Shown here piece after piece: positions 8,507 to 16,275 of a DNA stretch of 64,000 nt; the stretch's first letter is position 1, and the number at the start of each line of letters is the position of its first letter. The stretch comes from an uncultured Clostridia bacterium (GTDB lineage Bacteria > Bacillota > Clostridia > Lachnospirales > Anaerotignaceae). The notes beneath the pieces were generated by a model. It searched no databases, was not told the DNA's origin, and was given only the letters and a program-made list of their open reading frames with translations. Where the stretch lies: NCBI GenBank assembly GCA_937901125.1, contig CALCGT010000058.1, positions 56,551 to 120,550 of the forward strand, in the 5' to 3' direction. A program made the translations under genes and the position numbers.

Positions 8507-9064
8507 ATGTCTGAAGAAATCAATAAAGCTGAGGAAACAAAAGCAGTATCTGCTGAAGCTAGATGGTACGTTGTTCATACCTATAGCGGCTATGAAAATA
8601 AAGTAAAAGCCAACATTGAAAAAACAGTGGAAAACAGAGGGATGCAGGATCAGATCTTTGAAGTAAGCGTTCCCCTGCAGGACGTTATTGAAATGAAGGA
8701 CGGCCAGAAGAAAACAGTACAGCGCAAAGTGTTTCCCGGTTATGTACTGCTGAATATGATCATGAATGACGAGACATGGTATGTCGTTCGAAACACAAGA
8801 GGCGTAACAAGCTTCGTTGGTCCGGGCTCCAAACCCGTTCCCCTGACAGACGCAGAAGTGCGTGCGATGGGTATCGGCGGCGAGGTGGAAAATCTGGATG
8901 TAGAAGTTGGCGACAGTGTTCGCGTTGCTACAGGTCCTTTTGCGGATTCCGTTGGACAGATCAAAGAGATCAACGCCAATAAGAAGACGCTGGTCGTAAG
9001 TCTTTCCATCTTTGGCAGAGAGACACCGGTAGAGCTTGATTTCGCTCAGATCGATAAGCTTTGA
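8507..9064 (+). CDS. nusG: Transcription termination/antitermination protein NusG
   Basis: A 185-residue NusG. The N-terminal NGN domain contains WYVVHTYSGYENKVKANIE and VFPGYVLLNM; the C-terminal KOW domain contains VATGPFADSVGQIKEIN. It binds RNA polymerase and links it to Rho and ribosomal protein S10. It is 34 bases after secE, and the rplK leader follows directly. Confidence 0.97.
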   Translation: MSEEINKAEETKAVSAEARWYVVHTYSGYENKVKANIEKTVENRGMQDQIFEVSVPLQDVIEMKDGQKKTVQRKVFPGYVLLNMIMNDETWYVVRNTRGVTSFVGPGSKPVPLTDAEVRAMGIGGEVENLDVEVGDSVRVATGPFADSVGQIKEINANKKTLVVSLSIFGRETPVELDFAQIDKL

Positions 9065-9099
9065 TAAAAGCTTCAAAATTTAGTCAATTGTTTGTTAAA

Positions 9100-9148
9100 C
9101 GGCAGGAAACTCTGCCGAGTGGGAGGGAAAATCCCCGCTAATTACCAC
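9100..9148 (+). promoter_or_regulatory. rplK leader: two hairpins, candidate L1-type control site
   Basis: A perfect 6-bp hairpin (CGGCAG/CTGCCG, 9100-9117) is followed by a composite hairpin at 9119-9148 in which GTGG pairs with CCAC around an inner GGGA/TCCC stem. The second hairpin recurs before rplA at 9642-9670. L1 represses its own operon by binding mRNA in other bacteria; whether this is the site here is inference. Confidence 0.5.
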
Positions 9149-9167
9149 ATTTATAGGAGGTGCCATC

Positions 9168-9593
9168 ATGGCAAAGAAAGTAACAGGTTATATTAAATTA
9201 CAGATCCCCGCAGCGAAGGCAACACCCGCTCCTCCTGTTGGTCCCGCACTGGGTCAGCATGGTGTGAACATCATGGGCTTCTGCAAAGAATTCAATGAAA
9301 AGACAGCATCTCAGGCTGGTCTGATCATCCCTGTAGTAATTACAGTTTACCAGGACAGAAGCTATTCTTTCGTTACAAAAACACCCCCCGCAGCAGTTCT
9401 GCTGAAAAAAGCAGCCGGCATCGAATCCGCTTCCGGTACACCTAACAAAACAAAGGTTGCAAAACTGCCTAAGGCTGAAGTAATGAAAATTGCTGAAATG
9501 AAAATGCCCGACCTGAACGCAGCAAGCGTTGAAGCAGCTTACAGCATGATCTGTGGCACAGCAAGAAGCATGGGTATCGTTGTTGAAGAATAA
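9168..9593 (+). CDS. rplK: 50S ribosomal protein L11
   Basis: A 141-residue L11, full length, with the proline-rich N-terminal segment KLQIPAAKATPAPPVGPALG and the conserved GVNIMGFCKEFN. It binds the GTPase-associated region of 23S rRNA and is the target of thiopeptide antibiotics. TAGGAGGTG precedes the ATG. Confidence 0.98.
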   Translation: MAKKVTGYIKLQIPAAKATPAPPVGPALGQHGVNIMGFCKEFNEKTASQAGLIIPVVITVYQDRSYSFVTKTPPAAVLLKKAAGIESASGTPNKTKVAKLPKAEVMKIAEMKMPDLNAASVEAAYSMICGTARSMGIVVEE

Positions 9594-9641
9594 GCCGAAA
9601 TTTTATTCAGAAAAGAATTTCAAATAATTACGGCGAATAGA

Positions 9642-9670
9642 GTGGGAGGGAATTCTCCCGATACTACCAC
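9642..9670 (+). promoter_or_regulatory. rplA leader hairpin, second copy of the rplK leader motif
   Basis: GTGG and CCAC enclose a GGGA/TCCC stem with the same asymmetric internal loop as the hairpin at 9119-9148. It lies just upstream of the AAGGAGGT ribosome binding site, where protein binding could block translation. Confidence 0.5.
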
Positions 9671-9687
9671 ATAAGGAGGTCACGAAA

Positions 9688-10383
9688 GTGAAAAGAGGTA
9701 AAAAATATAGCGAGGCGGCTAAACTCGTAGATAGCGCAATGCTGTATGATACAGCAGAAGCAATTGATCTGGTACAGAAAACATCTACTACAAAATTTGA
9801 CGCTACAGTAGAAGCACATATTCGTTTGGGCGTTGACAGCAGACATGCTGATCAGCAGGTTCGTGGTGCCGTTGTTCTTCCTCACGGTACAGGTAAAACA
9901 GTTCGTGTATTGGTATTCGCAAAAGGCGAAAAGGCTGAAGAAGCTTTGGCAGCTGGCGCGGATTTCGTAGGCGCAGAAGATCTGATTCCTAAGATTCAGA
10001 ATGAAAACTGGTTCGGTTTCGACGTTGCAGTAGCAACACCTGATATGATGGGCGTTGTTGGTCGTCTGGGTCGTGTGCTGGGTCCTAAAGGCCTGATGCC
10101 CAACCCCAAGGCTGGTACAGTAACAATGGACGTTACAAAAGCAATCAACGACATCAAAGCTGGTAAGATCGAATACCGTCTGGATAAAACAAACATTATT
10201 CATGTGCCTGTAGGCAAGGTATCTTTCGGTTCCGAAAAACTGGCAGAAAACTTCCAGACTCTGATGAGTGCAGTAATAAAAGCAAAACCCCAGGCTGCAA
10301 AAGGTCAATACCTGAAGAGCGTTGTACTGACAACAACAATGGGCCCTGGCGTAAAAGTAAACCCTGCAAAAATTTCCGAATAA
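9688..10383 (+). CDS. rplA: 50S ribosomal protein L1
   Basis: A 231-residue L1 with a GTG start at 9688, preceded by AAGGAGGT. Family motifs include VLPHGTGKTVRVLVFAKG and GRVLGPKGLMPNPKAGTVT. L1 forms the mobile L1 stalk at the E site and is a translational repressor of its own operon in other bacteria. Confidence 0.98.
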   Translation: MKRGKKYSEAAKLVDSAMLYDTAEAIDLVQKTSTTKFDATVEAHIRLGVDSRHADQQVRGAVVLPHGTGKTVRVLVFAKGEKAEEALAAGADFVGAEDLIPKIQNENWFGFDVAVATPDMMGVVGRLGRVLGPKGLMPNPKAGTVTMDVTKAINDIKAGKIEYRLDKTNIIHVPVGKVSFGSEKLAENFQTLMSAVIKAKPQAAKGQYLKSVVLTTTMGPGVKVNPAKISE

Positions 10384-10398
10384 TCTTTGGAAAAATCC

Positions 10399-10427
10399 TT
10401 GACAGGAGCTTGTTTATGGGTTAAAAT
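10399..10427 (+). promoter_or_regulatory. Promoter of the rplJ-rplL unit
   Basis: TTGACA at 10399-10404 and TAAAAT at 10422-10427 are separated by 17 bases. It implies a leader of about 300 bases before rplJ. Confidence 0.75.
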
Positions 10428-10463
10428 AAATGAGTTGAGTGAAAAAACTTTCATGATTGAAAG

Positions 10464-10700
10464 TCGGCTGTGGTACAGCCGATGGTATTCGTAAGGCTTT
10501 GCCTTACTCATGCCACTAGGTTGCCAAATGTCTGGCTGAGTTTGCAAGCAAGCTTGCACACATCCAGCCGCTTGACAACGCTTTCAATTCCATATTGCCG
10601 TAGACAGCAGGTGTGGTTTGCCACGTAAATCCTGCCGAGGAAAAATTGCTAATGAGCTTTTGGAGCCTCTTTGTCTATGTGCAAAGAGGCTTTTTCAATG
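10464..10700 (+). promoter_or_regulatory. L10 (rplJ) leader with attenuator
   Basis: A structured leader. Hairpins occur at 10464-10481 (TCGGCTGT/ACAGCCGA) and about 10491-10508 (GTAAGGC/GCCTTAC). The CAGCAGGTGTGG ... TAAATCCTGCCGAGG segment at about 10601-10640 resembles the conserved core of the L10 leader, bound by the L10-L7/L12 complex. A strong terminator follows: GCCTCTTTG at 10665-10673 with CAAAGAGGC at 10682-10690 and five T. It probably gives attenuation feedback on rplJ-rplL. This leader occupies most of the 358 bases between rplA and rplJ. Confidence 0.82.
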
Positions 10701-10741
10701 ACATGAAACAAAGTAGGATTCCAAGGAGGTGTAAGGAAACA

Positions 10742-11242
10742 ATGGCAAAGATCGAACAGAAACAGGTAGTCGTAAACGAAATCAAAGAAAAGCTGGAAAG
10801 AGCAACATCCGTAGTAATGGTTGATGCAAGAGGCTTGACTGTAGAACAGGACACTGCACTGAGAAAACAGCTCAGAGAAGCAGGTGTTGACTATAAAGTT
10901 TACAAAAATACAATGGTGCACTTCGCAATCCAGGGCACACAGTTTGAAGGTCTGGATGAATATCTGGCAGGCCCCAGCGCATTCGCATTCTCTTATGAAG
11001 ATGCAACAGCTGGCGCAAGCATCCTGAACAAAGTAGCGAAGGATGTGAAAGAACTGGAATTCAAAGCAGGTGTAGTGGAAGGCATCGTATACGATGCAGC
11101 TGGCATGAAGCTGATTGCAGATATCCCTTCCAGAGACGTACTGCTGTCCAAACTGCTGGGCAGCTTCAAGAGCCCCCTGTCCTCTTTCGCACGCGTTATC
11201 GATCAGATCGCAAAGAAAGACGGCGAAGCAGCAGCAGAGTGA
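10742..11242 (+). CDS. rplJ: 50S ribosomal protein L10
   Basis: A 166-residue L10, beginning MAKIEQKQVVVNEIKEKL. It anchors L7/L12 dimers to the ribosome stalk. AAGGAGGTG lies upstream of the ATG at 10742. The frame is open further upstream, but that part runs through the attenuator hairpin and is not coding. rplL follows. Confidence 0.97.
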   Translation: MAKIEQKQVVVNEIKEKLERATSVVMVDARGLTVEQDTALRKQLREAGVDYKVYKNTMVHFAIQGTQFEGLDEYLAGPSAFAFSYEDATAGASILNKVAKDVKELEFKAGVVEGIVYDAAGMKLIADIPSRDVLLSKLLGSFKSPLSSFARVIDQIAKKDGEAAAE

Positions 11243-11327
11243 TTCATTTCACAGCATAAAAACAGTCGCATAGGCGGCACACTAAATTATTGAGACGAAA
11301 ACCAAATATTATCGGAGGTGCTTTACA

Positions 11328-11702
11328 ATGGCAAAACTGACAATCGAAGAAATCATCGCAGCAGTAAAAGAACTGACAGTACTGGAACTGAATGATCTGG
11401 TAAAAGCAGCAGAAGAAGAATTCGGCGTATCCGCAGCAGCAGGCGTAGCAGTAGTAGCTGGTCCCGCAGCAGGCGCAGCAGCTGAAGAAAAAACAGAATT
11501 CGACGTTGAACTGACAGAAGTTGGTTCCGAAAAAATCAAAGTAATCAAAGTTGTTCGTGAAGTAACAGGTCTGGGCCTGAAAGAAGCTAAAGAAGCTGTA
11601 GACGGCGCTCCCAAAGTACTGAAAGAACAGGCTTCCAAAGAAGATGCTGAAGCAATCAAAGCGAAACTGGAAGAAGTTGGCGCTAAAGTAACACTGAAGT
11701 AA
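11328..11702 (+). CDS. rplL: 50S ribosomal protein L7/L12
   Basis: A 124-residue L7/L12 with the N-terminal dimerisation domain (MAKLTIEEIIAAVKELTVL), an Ala/Gly-rich hinge, and the C-terminal factor-binding domain with KIKVIKVVREVTGLGLKEAK. It is present in several copies per ribosome and recruits translation GTPases. CGGAGGTG precedes the ATG. Confidence 0.98.
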   Translation: MAKLTIEEIIAAVKELTVLELNDLVKAAEEEFGVSAAAGVAVVAGPAAGAAAEEKTEFDVELTEVGSEKIKVIKVVREVTGLGLKEAKEAVDGAPKVLKEQASKEDAEAIKAKLEEVGAKVTLK

Positions 11703-11733
11703 TTCAGCCCTTCTGAAATCCTAAGAATCCTTG

Positions 11734-11767
11734 AAATCCGCAGGAATTTTCCTGCGGATTTTTTTGT
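11734..11767 (+). terminator. Terminator of the rplJL operon
   Basis: AAATCCGCAGGAA pairs with TTCCTGCGGATTT, followed by more T. It is about 30 bases after the rplL stop. Confidence 0.9.
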
Positions 11768-11797
11768 AGAAAAATATTAAAAAAGATGAAAAACTAG

Positions 11798-11826
11798 TTG
11801 ACAGATAGGGATTGATATATTATAAT
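11798..11826 (+). promoter_or_regulatory. Consensus promoter with no obvious gene
   Basis: TTGACA at 11798-11803, a 17-base spacer and TATAAT at 11821-11826: a perfect consensus promoter. Just downstream, AGTTAG and CTAACT form a dyad at about 11836-11852 that could be a repressor site. Confidence 0.75.
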
Positions 11827-11832
11827 AATCCC

Positions 11833-11963
11833 TATAGTTAGCTAGAACTAACTAAAGGAATTATTCATTTCTGCAAAATCCAAAAGAGCCAATTGGAAAA
11901 CCATCAAAAACACTTTCTACATAAAAAAGCAACGAGTATACTCGTTGCTTTTTATGTAGAAAA
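11833..11963 (+). ncRNA. Candidate small RNA between rplL and the cation exchanger
   Basis: The consensus promoter at 11798-11826 is followed about 130 bases later by a very long hairpin at 11914-11963. Its arms TTTCTACATAAAAAAGCAACG and complement are nearly perfect over 22 bp, with T-rich 3' sides in both directions. No reading frame with a convincing ribosome binding site lies between. The predicted transcript is a short untranslated RNA. The alternative is the remnant of a lost regulated gene. Confidence 0.4.
11914..11963. terminator. Long inverted-repeat terminator
   Basis: A 22-bp stem with a single-base bulge and a four-base loop TATA; the stem contains AAAAAGCAACGAG and its complement. 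Either strand could terminate here. Confidence 0.7.
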
Positions 11964-12127
11964 CACTTGTGCCATTGACTGTTGGCTTTGAAGGCGGAAA
12001 GCCAGAATGGAAGGCATAAAAGGAAAGCATACTACAAAAAAAGAAGATATAGTGGATTTTTCCGCCTTTGGGGGGTATAATCAAGATAATATGTCCTGAG
12101 AAAACTGAAAATGGAGAGATTTGATTT

Positions 12128-13066
12128 ATGGAACTATTGATTGAACTTGTAACATTGGTGATCGGCTTTGTGATGCTGGTGAAGGGGGCAGATTGGTTCG
12201 TGGAAGGCGCTGCCAATATTGCTGACCGGTTTGGCATCCCCCAGCTGGTCATTGGTTTGACGATCGTTGCCATAGGCACTAGTGCTCCGGAAGCGGCGGT
12301 CAGTATATCTGCTGCATTGAAAGGCAGTGCGGAAATCACCATAGGGAATGTATTGGGTAGCAATATCCTAAATGTTTTGCTGATTTTGGGGCTGACAGCA
12401 GTGATCCGTGCCATTGGCGTACAGCGTTCTACCGTTCGTTATGAGATTCCCTTTGTGATCCTTGTATCCATCGTTCTGGCGGTATTGGGGCTGCGAGATC
12501 ATGTCATCAGCCGATGGGAAGGTATTATTTTGTGGGCATTTATGATCCTGTATCTGCTGTATCTGCTACGGATGGCGAGAAATGGTGTGGTACCAGAGGT
12601 GGAAGAAGAAGTGGAGCCAAAATCCATGCCCAGATTGCTGTTTTTGGTCGTGATTGGCGTGGGGCTGATCGTCTGGGGCAGTGATGTGGCAGTGGATGCG
12701 GCAACGGAAATTGCCCGTATCTTCAGCCTGAGCGAAAGGATCATTGGTTTGACCATTGTGGCACTGGGAACCTCCCTGCCGGAACTGGTGACCAGCGTGA
12801 CAGCGGCAGTCAAAGGTAAATCCGAGATTGCTGTGGGAAATATCGTTGGCAGTAATTTATTCAATATCCTGTTTGTTGTAAGTACCACAGCCATCATTAC
12901 ACCTGTAGTGTATAGTGCATCTTTCCTGCTGGATAGTATCATTGCCATTGGGGCGGTGGTGCTCCTGTGGCTTTGCGTAGTCAGAAAACATGAATTAAAC
13001 CGCTTGGGTGGGGGTATTCTTTTGGTTGGATATGGCGCATTTTTTGCTCATTTAATACTGACATAA
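12128..13066 (+). CDS. Calcium/sodium antiporter, CaCA family (YrbG-like)
   Basis: A 312-residue membrane protein with about ten helices and the two inverted alpha repeats of the CaCA exchanger family: GTSAPEAAVSISAALKG in the first half and GTSLPELVTSVTAAVKG in the second, each followed by an (I/A)GNIxGSN-type motif. It probably exchanges a divalent cation for sodium or protons; ion specificity is not readable. The ATG at 12128 follows AATGGAGAG. It appears monocistronic. Confidence 0.92.
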   Translation: MELLIELVTLVIGFVMLVKGADWFVEGAANIADRFGIPQLVIGLTIVAIGTSAPEAAVSISAALKGSAEITIGNVLGSNILNVLLILGLTAVIRAIGVQRSTVRYEIPFVILVSIVLAVLGLRDHVISRWEGIILWAFMILYLLYLLRMARNGVVPEVEEEVEPKSMPRLLFLVVIGVGLIVWGSDVAVDAATEIARIFSLSERIIGLTIVALGTSLPELVTSVTAAVKGKSEIAVGNIVGSNLFNILFVVSTTAIITPVVYSASFLLDSIIAIGAVVLLWLCVVRKHELNRLGGGILLVGYGAFFAHLILT

Positions 13067-13168
13067 GAATGAGGCAGCTTTGTGTATACAGGGCTGCCTG
13101 TTCTTTTGATATGACTGGGACAAATTTCATCATAGAGCAACTTTTTTGTCCAAAAGAGATTGATTTTA

Positions 13169-13197
13169 TTGCATCTTTGTATAAATTTTTATACAAT
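13169..13197 (+). promoter_or_regulatory. Putative promoter of the ATP-grasp/esterase pair
   Basis: TTGCAT at 13169-13174 and TACAAT at 13192-13197 are 17 bases apart, 33 bases before the ATG of the ATP-grasp gene. Confidence 0.5.
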
Positions 13198-13230
13198 CGT
13201 ACCATGACTTACAAGAGAGAAGGCGATTTT

Positions 13231-14426
13231 ATGAATTTTGTATTTTTATCACCTAATTTCCCTAAGACCTATTATCATTTTACCCAGGGACTGCGAAACA
13301 ATGGCGTGACCACTTTGGGCATCGGCGATGAACCCTATGATCAGCTGAGCCAGGAATGTCGGGATTCTTTGGTGGAATATTATAAAGTCAGCAGTTTGGG
13401 AAATTATGATGAAGTATATAGAGCTGTTGCGTTTTTCGCATTCAAGTATGGACGTACTGACTGGCTGGAAAGCAACAACGAATATTGGCTGCTGCGGGAT
13501 GCCCAGCTGCGGACAGATTTCAATATCAATACTGGTCTGAAAAATGACAATATCGATGGGATCAAATATAAGAGCAAGATGAAGGAATACTATGCAAAAG
13601 CCGGTGTTCCCACTGCAAGATATCATCTGGTGAAGACCTTGGAAAAAGGCTTGGCTTTTGTGAAGGAAGCAGGCTATCCTGTAATCGTAAAGCCTGATAA
13701 TGGTGTTGGTGCTTCTGCTACATATAAGCTAAAAAATGAAGAAGAACTGCGAAGCTTCTATGCCAATCTACCGAAGGTGCAGTATATCATGGAAGAATTC
13801 ATCAACGGTACCATCGTTTCCTATGATGGTATTTGTGATTCCAATAAAGATATCATTTTCGAGACCTGTCATTTTTTTACAGAGCCTGTTATGGATGTGG
13901 TGAATAAAGGACTGGAGCTGTGCTATTATTCCGGAAAGCAGATTCCTGCGGATTTGAAGGATGCTGGAAGAAGAACCATCAAAGCCTTTGAAAGCAATTC
14001 CCGTTTCTTCCACTGCGAATTCTTTGTACTGAAGGAAGATAAGGAAGGCTTGGGCAAAAAGGGGGAAATCTTTGGTCTGGAAGTAAATATGAGACCCCCC
14101 GGGGCTATACGCCGGATATGATGAACTATGCCAACGATATTGATGTTTAGCAGATTTGGGCAGATATGGTATGCTATGATAAAGGCAATTTCGACCCCGA
14201 AAAGAGACCTTATAGCTGCGTGTATGCGTCCCAGAGAAAGGGGAAAGCATACGTGCATAACAGGGATAAGATCTTTGGCAGATACCATCAGAATATTGTG
14301 GTCTATGAAGAAATGCCGGAAGTTTTGGCCAGCGCCATGGGCGATTATGCCTATATGGCAAGATTTAAAACAGACGAAGAAAGGGTCGCTTTTATCGATT
14401 TTGTAGTACAGAAGAAGGAAGGTTAA
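13231..14426 (+). pseudogene. ATP-grasp ligase gene, broken by a frameshift and an internal stop
   Basis: The N-terminal 297 residues (from MNFVFLSPNF at 13231) belong to the ATP-grasp superfamily: GYPVIVKPDNGVGASATYKL is the ATP-binding lysine/glycine region and VQYIMEEFINGTIVSYDG follows, with GLEVNMRPPG near the metal-binding end. At about 14101-14104 one G appears to be missing. Reading on in the -1 frame restores GGYTPDMMNYANDIDV, but a TAG at 14148-14150 interrupts, after which QIWADMVCYDKGNFDPEK continues to the stop at 14426. Two independent lesions make a pseudogene more likely than a sequencing error. The adjacent esterase is intact. The original enzyme would have been about 398 residues, a carboxylate-amine ligase type of unknown substrate. 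Confidence 0.8.
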
Positions 14427-14431
14427 AAATA

Positions 14432-15193
14432 ATGCACACTTGTTATTACAAAGAATATTCCCATAACCTGAATCGGGATATGGAATTTAAGGTATATGGT
14501 CACGCAGGTCTGCCCATAGTGGTATTTCCCTGTCAGGATGGGAAATTTTACGATTTTGAAGACCGCGGCATGATCAATACCGTTGCGGATCATCTGGAAA
14601 CCGGACGGTTACAGCTGTTTTGCGTTGGCTGTGTGGATGAAGAAACATGGAGCGCCGCCGGAGGCGATTATCATGGGCGCATCCTGTGGCATGAGCAATG
14701 GTTCAAATATATCTGTGAGGAATTTATGCCTCGTCTGCACCAGATCCACGGAGAAACAGACCCCACACCCTACTATGGCAAGGTTATCCTAAGCGGTGCC
14801 AGCATGGGTGGGTATCATTGCGTGAATTTCTACCTGCGCAGACCTGATCTTTTCGGCGGCTGTCTTTCTTTGAGCGGTCTCTTCCATGCGGGATATTTTT
14901 TCCCCCATTATGATGATGTGGATATTTATTATAATTCCCCTGTGGATTACCTGCCCCAGATGCCCTATGACCATCCTTTGGTGGAACAGTTCTGCCATGG
15001 GAAGATCATCATCTGCTGCGGTCAGGGGGCATGGGAAGATGAAGCCAAAGCCGATGCCTGCATCATGCAGGAGCAGTTTCACCGCCTGAACGTGCCTGCA
15101 TGGGTAGACCTTTGGGGCGAGGATGTAAACCATGACTGGCCTTGGTGGCTGATCCAGTTCCCCTATTTCGTCAATAAACTGTTAGGATATTGA
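14432..15193 (+). CDS. Alpha/beta-hydrolase, putative esterase
   Basis: A 253-residue esterase-family protein. The nucleophile elbow is GASMGG (serine near residue 128), with HGETDPTPYYGKVILS before it and the catalytic His plausible in VNHDWPWW near the C-terminus. It has no signal peptide, so it is cytoplasmic. It starts 6 bases after the broken ATP-grasp gene; such ATP-grasp/esterase pairs suggest a shared pathway, here probably inactivated. The substrate is unknown. Confidence 0.85.
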   Translation: MHTCYYKEYSHNLNRDMEFKVYGHAGLPIVVFPCQDGKFYDFEDRGMINTVADHLETGRLQLFCVGCVDEETWSAAGGDYHGRILWHEQWFKYICEEFMPRLHQIHGETDPTPYYGKVILSGASMGGYHCVNFYLRRPDLFGGCLSLSGLFHAGYFFPHYDDVDIYYNSPVDYLPQMPYDHPLVEQFCHGKIIICCGQGAWEDEAKADACIMQEQFHRLNVPAWVDLWGEDVNHDWPWWLIQFPYFVNKLLGY

Positions 15194-15205
15194 AGAAAAA
15201 CAGCC

Positions 15206-15234
15206 TTGCCTTTTTGAAATGGCGGGTATATAAT
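15206..15234 (+). promoter_or_regulatory. Promoter of the thiS operon
   Basis: TTGCCT at 15206-15211 and TATAAT at 15229-15234 are spaced by 17 bases, just upstream of the TPP riboswitch. Confidence 0.75.
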
Positions 15235-15249
15235 GAAACTGCAAGTGAA

Positions 15250-15345
15250 TAGCCAGCGGGGAGCTTGTGAAACAGGCTGAGAGGAAGGAAAACCTTCGAC
15301 CCATACACCTGATTTGGATAATGCCAACGTAGGGATGCCTGAACA
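15250..15345 (+). promoter_or_regulatory. TPP riboswitch (THI-box)
   Basis: All conserved blocks of the thiamin-pyrophosphate aptamer occur in order: GGGGAGC (15258-15264), GGCTGAGAGG (TGAGAGG at 15278-15284), TTCGACCC (from 15295), CACCTGATTTGGATAATGCC (CCTGAT at 15308-15313) and CGTAGGGA (15328-15335). It precedes thiS-F-G-H-tenI, which it would shut down when TPP is plentiful. Confidence 0.96.
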
Positions 15346-15355
15346 AAGACAGTAC

Positions 15356-15394
15356 AAGGGAAGTTGCCAAATCGGGGTGACTTCCCTTTATTAT
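15356..15394 (+). promoter_or_regulatory. Hairpin between TPP riboswitch and thiS: terminator or second aptamer
   Basis: AAGGGAAGT (15356-15364) and ACTTCCCTT (15380-15388) form a perfect 9-bp stem with a 15-base loop, TGCCAAATCGGGGTG, then a weak T-rich tail. It may be the expression-platform terminator of the TPP riboswitch. The large conserved-looking loop next to thiS also fits the terminator-embedded thiS-motif (HMP-PP) riboswitch class, which is known to occur in tandem with TPP riboswitches; this is not proven here. Confidence 0.6.
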
Positions 15395-15413
15395 TGTAAA
15401 GGAGGTGAAAAGG

Positions 15414-15608
15414 ATGGTGAAAATCAATGGGGAAACCATGGACATCGCCGGCAAAACACTGGCAGAATATCTGGTGTCTACGCAGTATGACCCCACGCGC
15501 ATCGCAGTGGAGCGCAACGGCGAAATCGTACCCAAAGCAAAATATGGCGAAACGGTTCTGCGGGAGGACGATGTCATCGAAGTAGTCAATTTTGTAGGAG
15601 GTGGTTGA
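15414..15608 (+). CDS. thiS: Thiazole sulfur carrier protein ThiS
   Basis: A 64-residue ubiquitin-like sulfur carrier. It ends in VVNFVGGG, with the C-terminal Gly-Gly that is adenylated by ThiF and converted to a thiocarboxylate for thiazole formation. AAAGGAGG at 15398-15405 fixes the ATG at 15414. First gene of the thi operon and overlapped or abutted by thiF. Confidence 0.95.
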   Translation: MVKINGETMDIAGKTLAEYLVSTQYDPTRIAVERNGEIVPKAKYGETVLREDDVIEVVNFVGGG

Positions 15609-15609
15609 T

Positions 15610-16251
15610 TTGCGCTGTATTCCGAGTAAGGAAGACATGCAGCGAGCACTGGAAGCGAGGCACGGAAAAGAACTGCAGCAGAAATTCACCAACAGCACCG
15701 TTGCCATCTGCGGTTTGGGCGGATTGGGTTCCAATATCGCCGTTTCTTTGGCAAGGGCGGGCATCGGCAAGCTGATCTTAGTGGATTTTGACAAGGTGGA
15801 TATTTCCAACCTGCATCGGCAGCAATATAAGGCAGATCAGATCGGACGATTCAAAACAGAAGCTCTGGCGGAAAACCTGCGGGAGATCGCCCCTTATTTA
15901 GAGGTGGAGACCCATGCAGTCTGTGTAACAGAGGAGAATTTTGAAGCACTCCTTTCCGAAGCCGATATCATTTGCGAGGCCTTTGACAGGGCGGAAGCAA
16001 AAGCCATGTTGGCAGATGGTGTGCTGGAAAAATTACATACGAAATATCTGATCGCTGCTTCCGGAATGGCGGGGCTAGGCTCCGCAAACAGTATCCAAAC
16101 CAGAAGGATCACGAACCGTTTTTATCTATGTGGGGATGGAATCAGCGATGTGGCAGATGACATTGGATTGGTGGCCCCCCGTGTGATGCTTTGTGCAGCC
16201 CATCAGGCCCACATGGTTTTGCGCATCCTTTCTGGAAATTTAGAACCATAA
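15610..16251 (+). CDS. thiF: ThiS adenylyltransferase ThiF
   Basis: An E1-like adenylating enzyme of about 213 residues. The nucleotide-binding loop is ICGLGGLGSNIAVSLARAG, followed by LILVDFDKVDISNLHRQQY. It activates the ThiS C-terminus. It is of the short clade found in thiS-F-G-H clusters; no CxxC zinc pairs are evident. The TTG at 15610 is favoured because TAGGAGG lies at 15595-15601; a GTG at 15601 would sit on that site and overlap thiS. Confidence 0.9.
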   Translation: MRCIPSKEDMQRALEARHGKELQQKFTNSTVAICGLGGLGSNIAVSLARAGIGKLILVDFDKVDISNLHRQQYKADQIGRFKTEALAENLREIAPYLEVETHAVCVTEENFEALLSEADIICEAFDRAEAKAMLADGVLEKLHTKYLIAASGMAGLGSANSIQTRRITNRFYLCGDGISDVADDIGLVAPRVMLCAAHQAHMVLRILSGNLEP

Positions 16252-16275
16252 CGATTTATGAAAGAAGGGATTTTC

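Noticed and set aside
10613..10741. N-terminal extension of L10
   Set aside because: The open frame runs through the L10 leader core and the attenuator; the normal L10 start with its ribosome binding site is at 10742.
14095..14150. Programmed -1 frameshift at C6G4 in the ATP-grasp gene
   Set aside because: A -1 shift at GGGG would restore the frame, but a TAG follows 45 bases later in the new frame, so a full product still could not be made. Reading TAG as a sense codon has no other support in the window.
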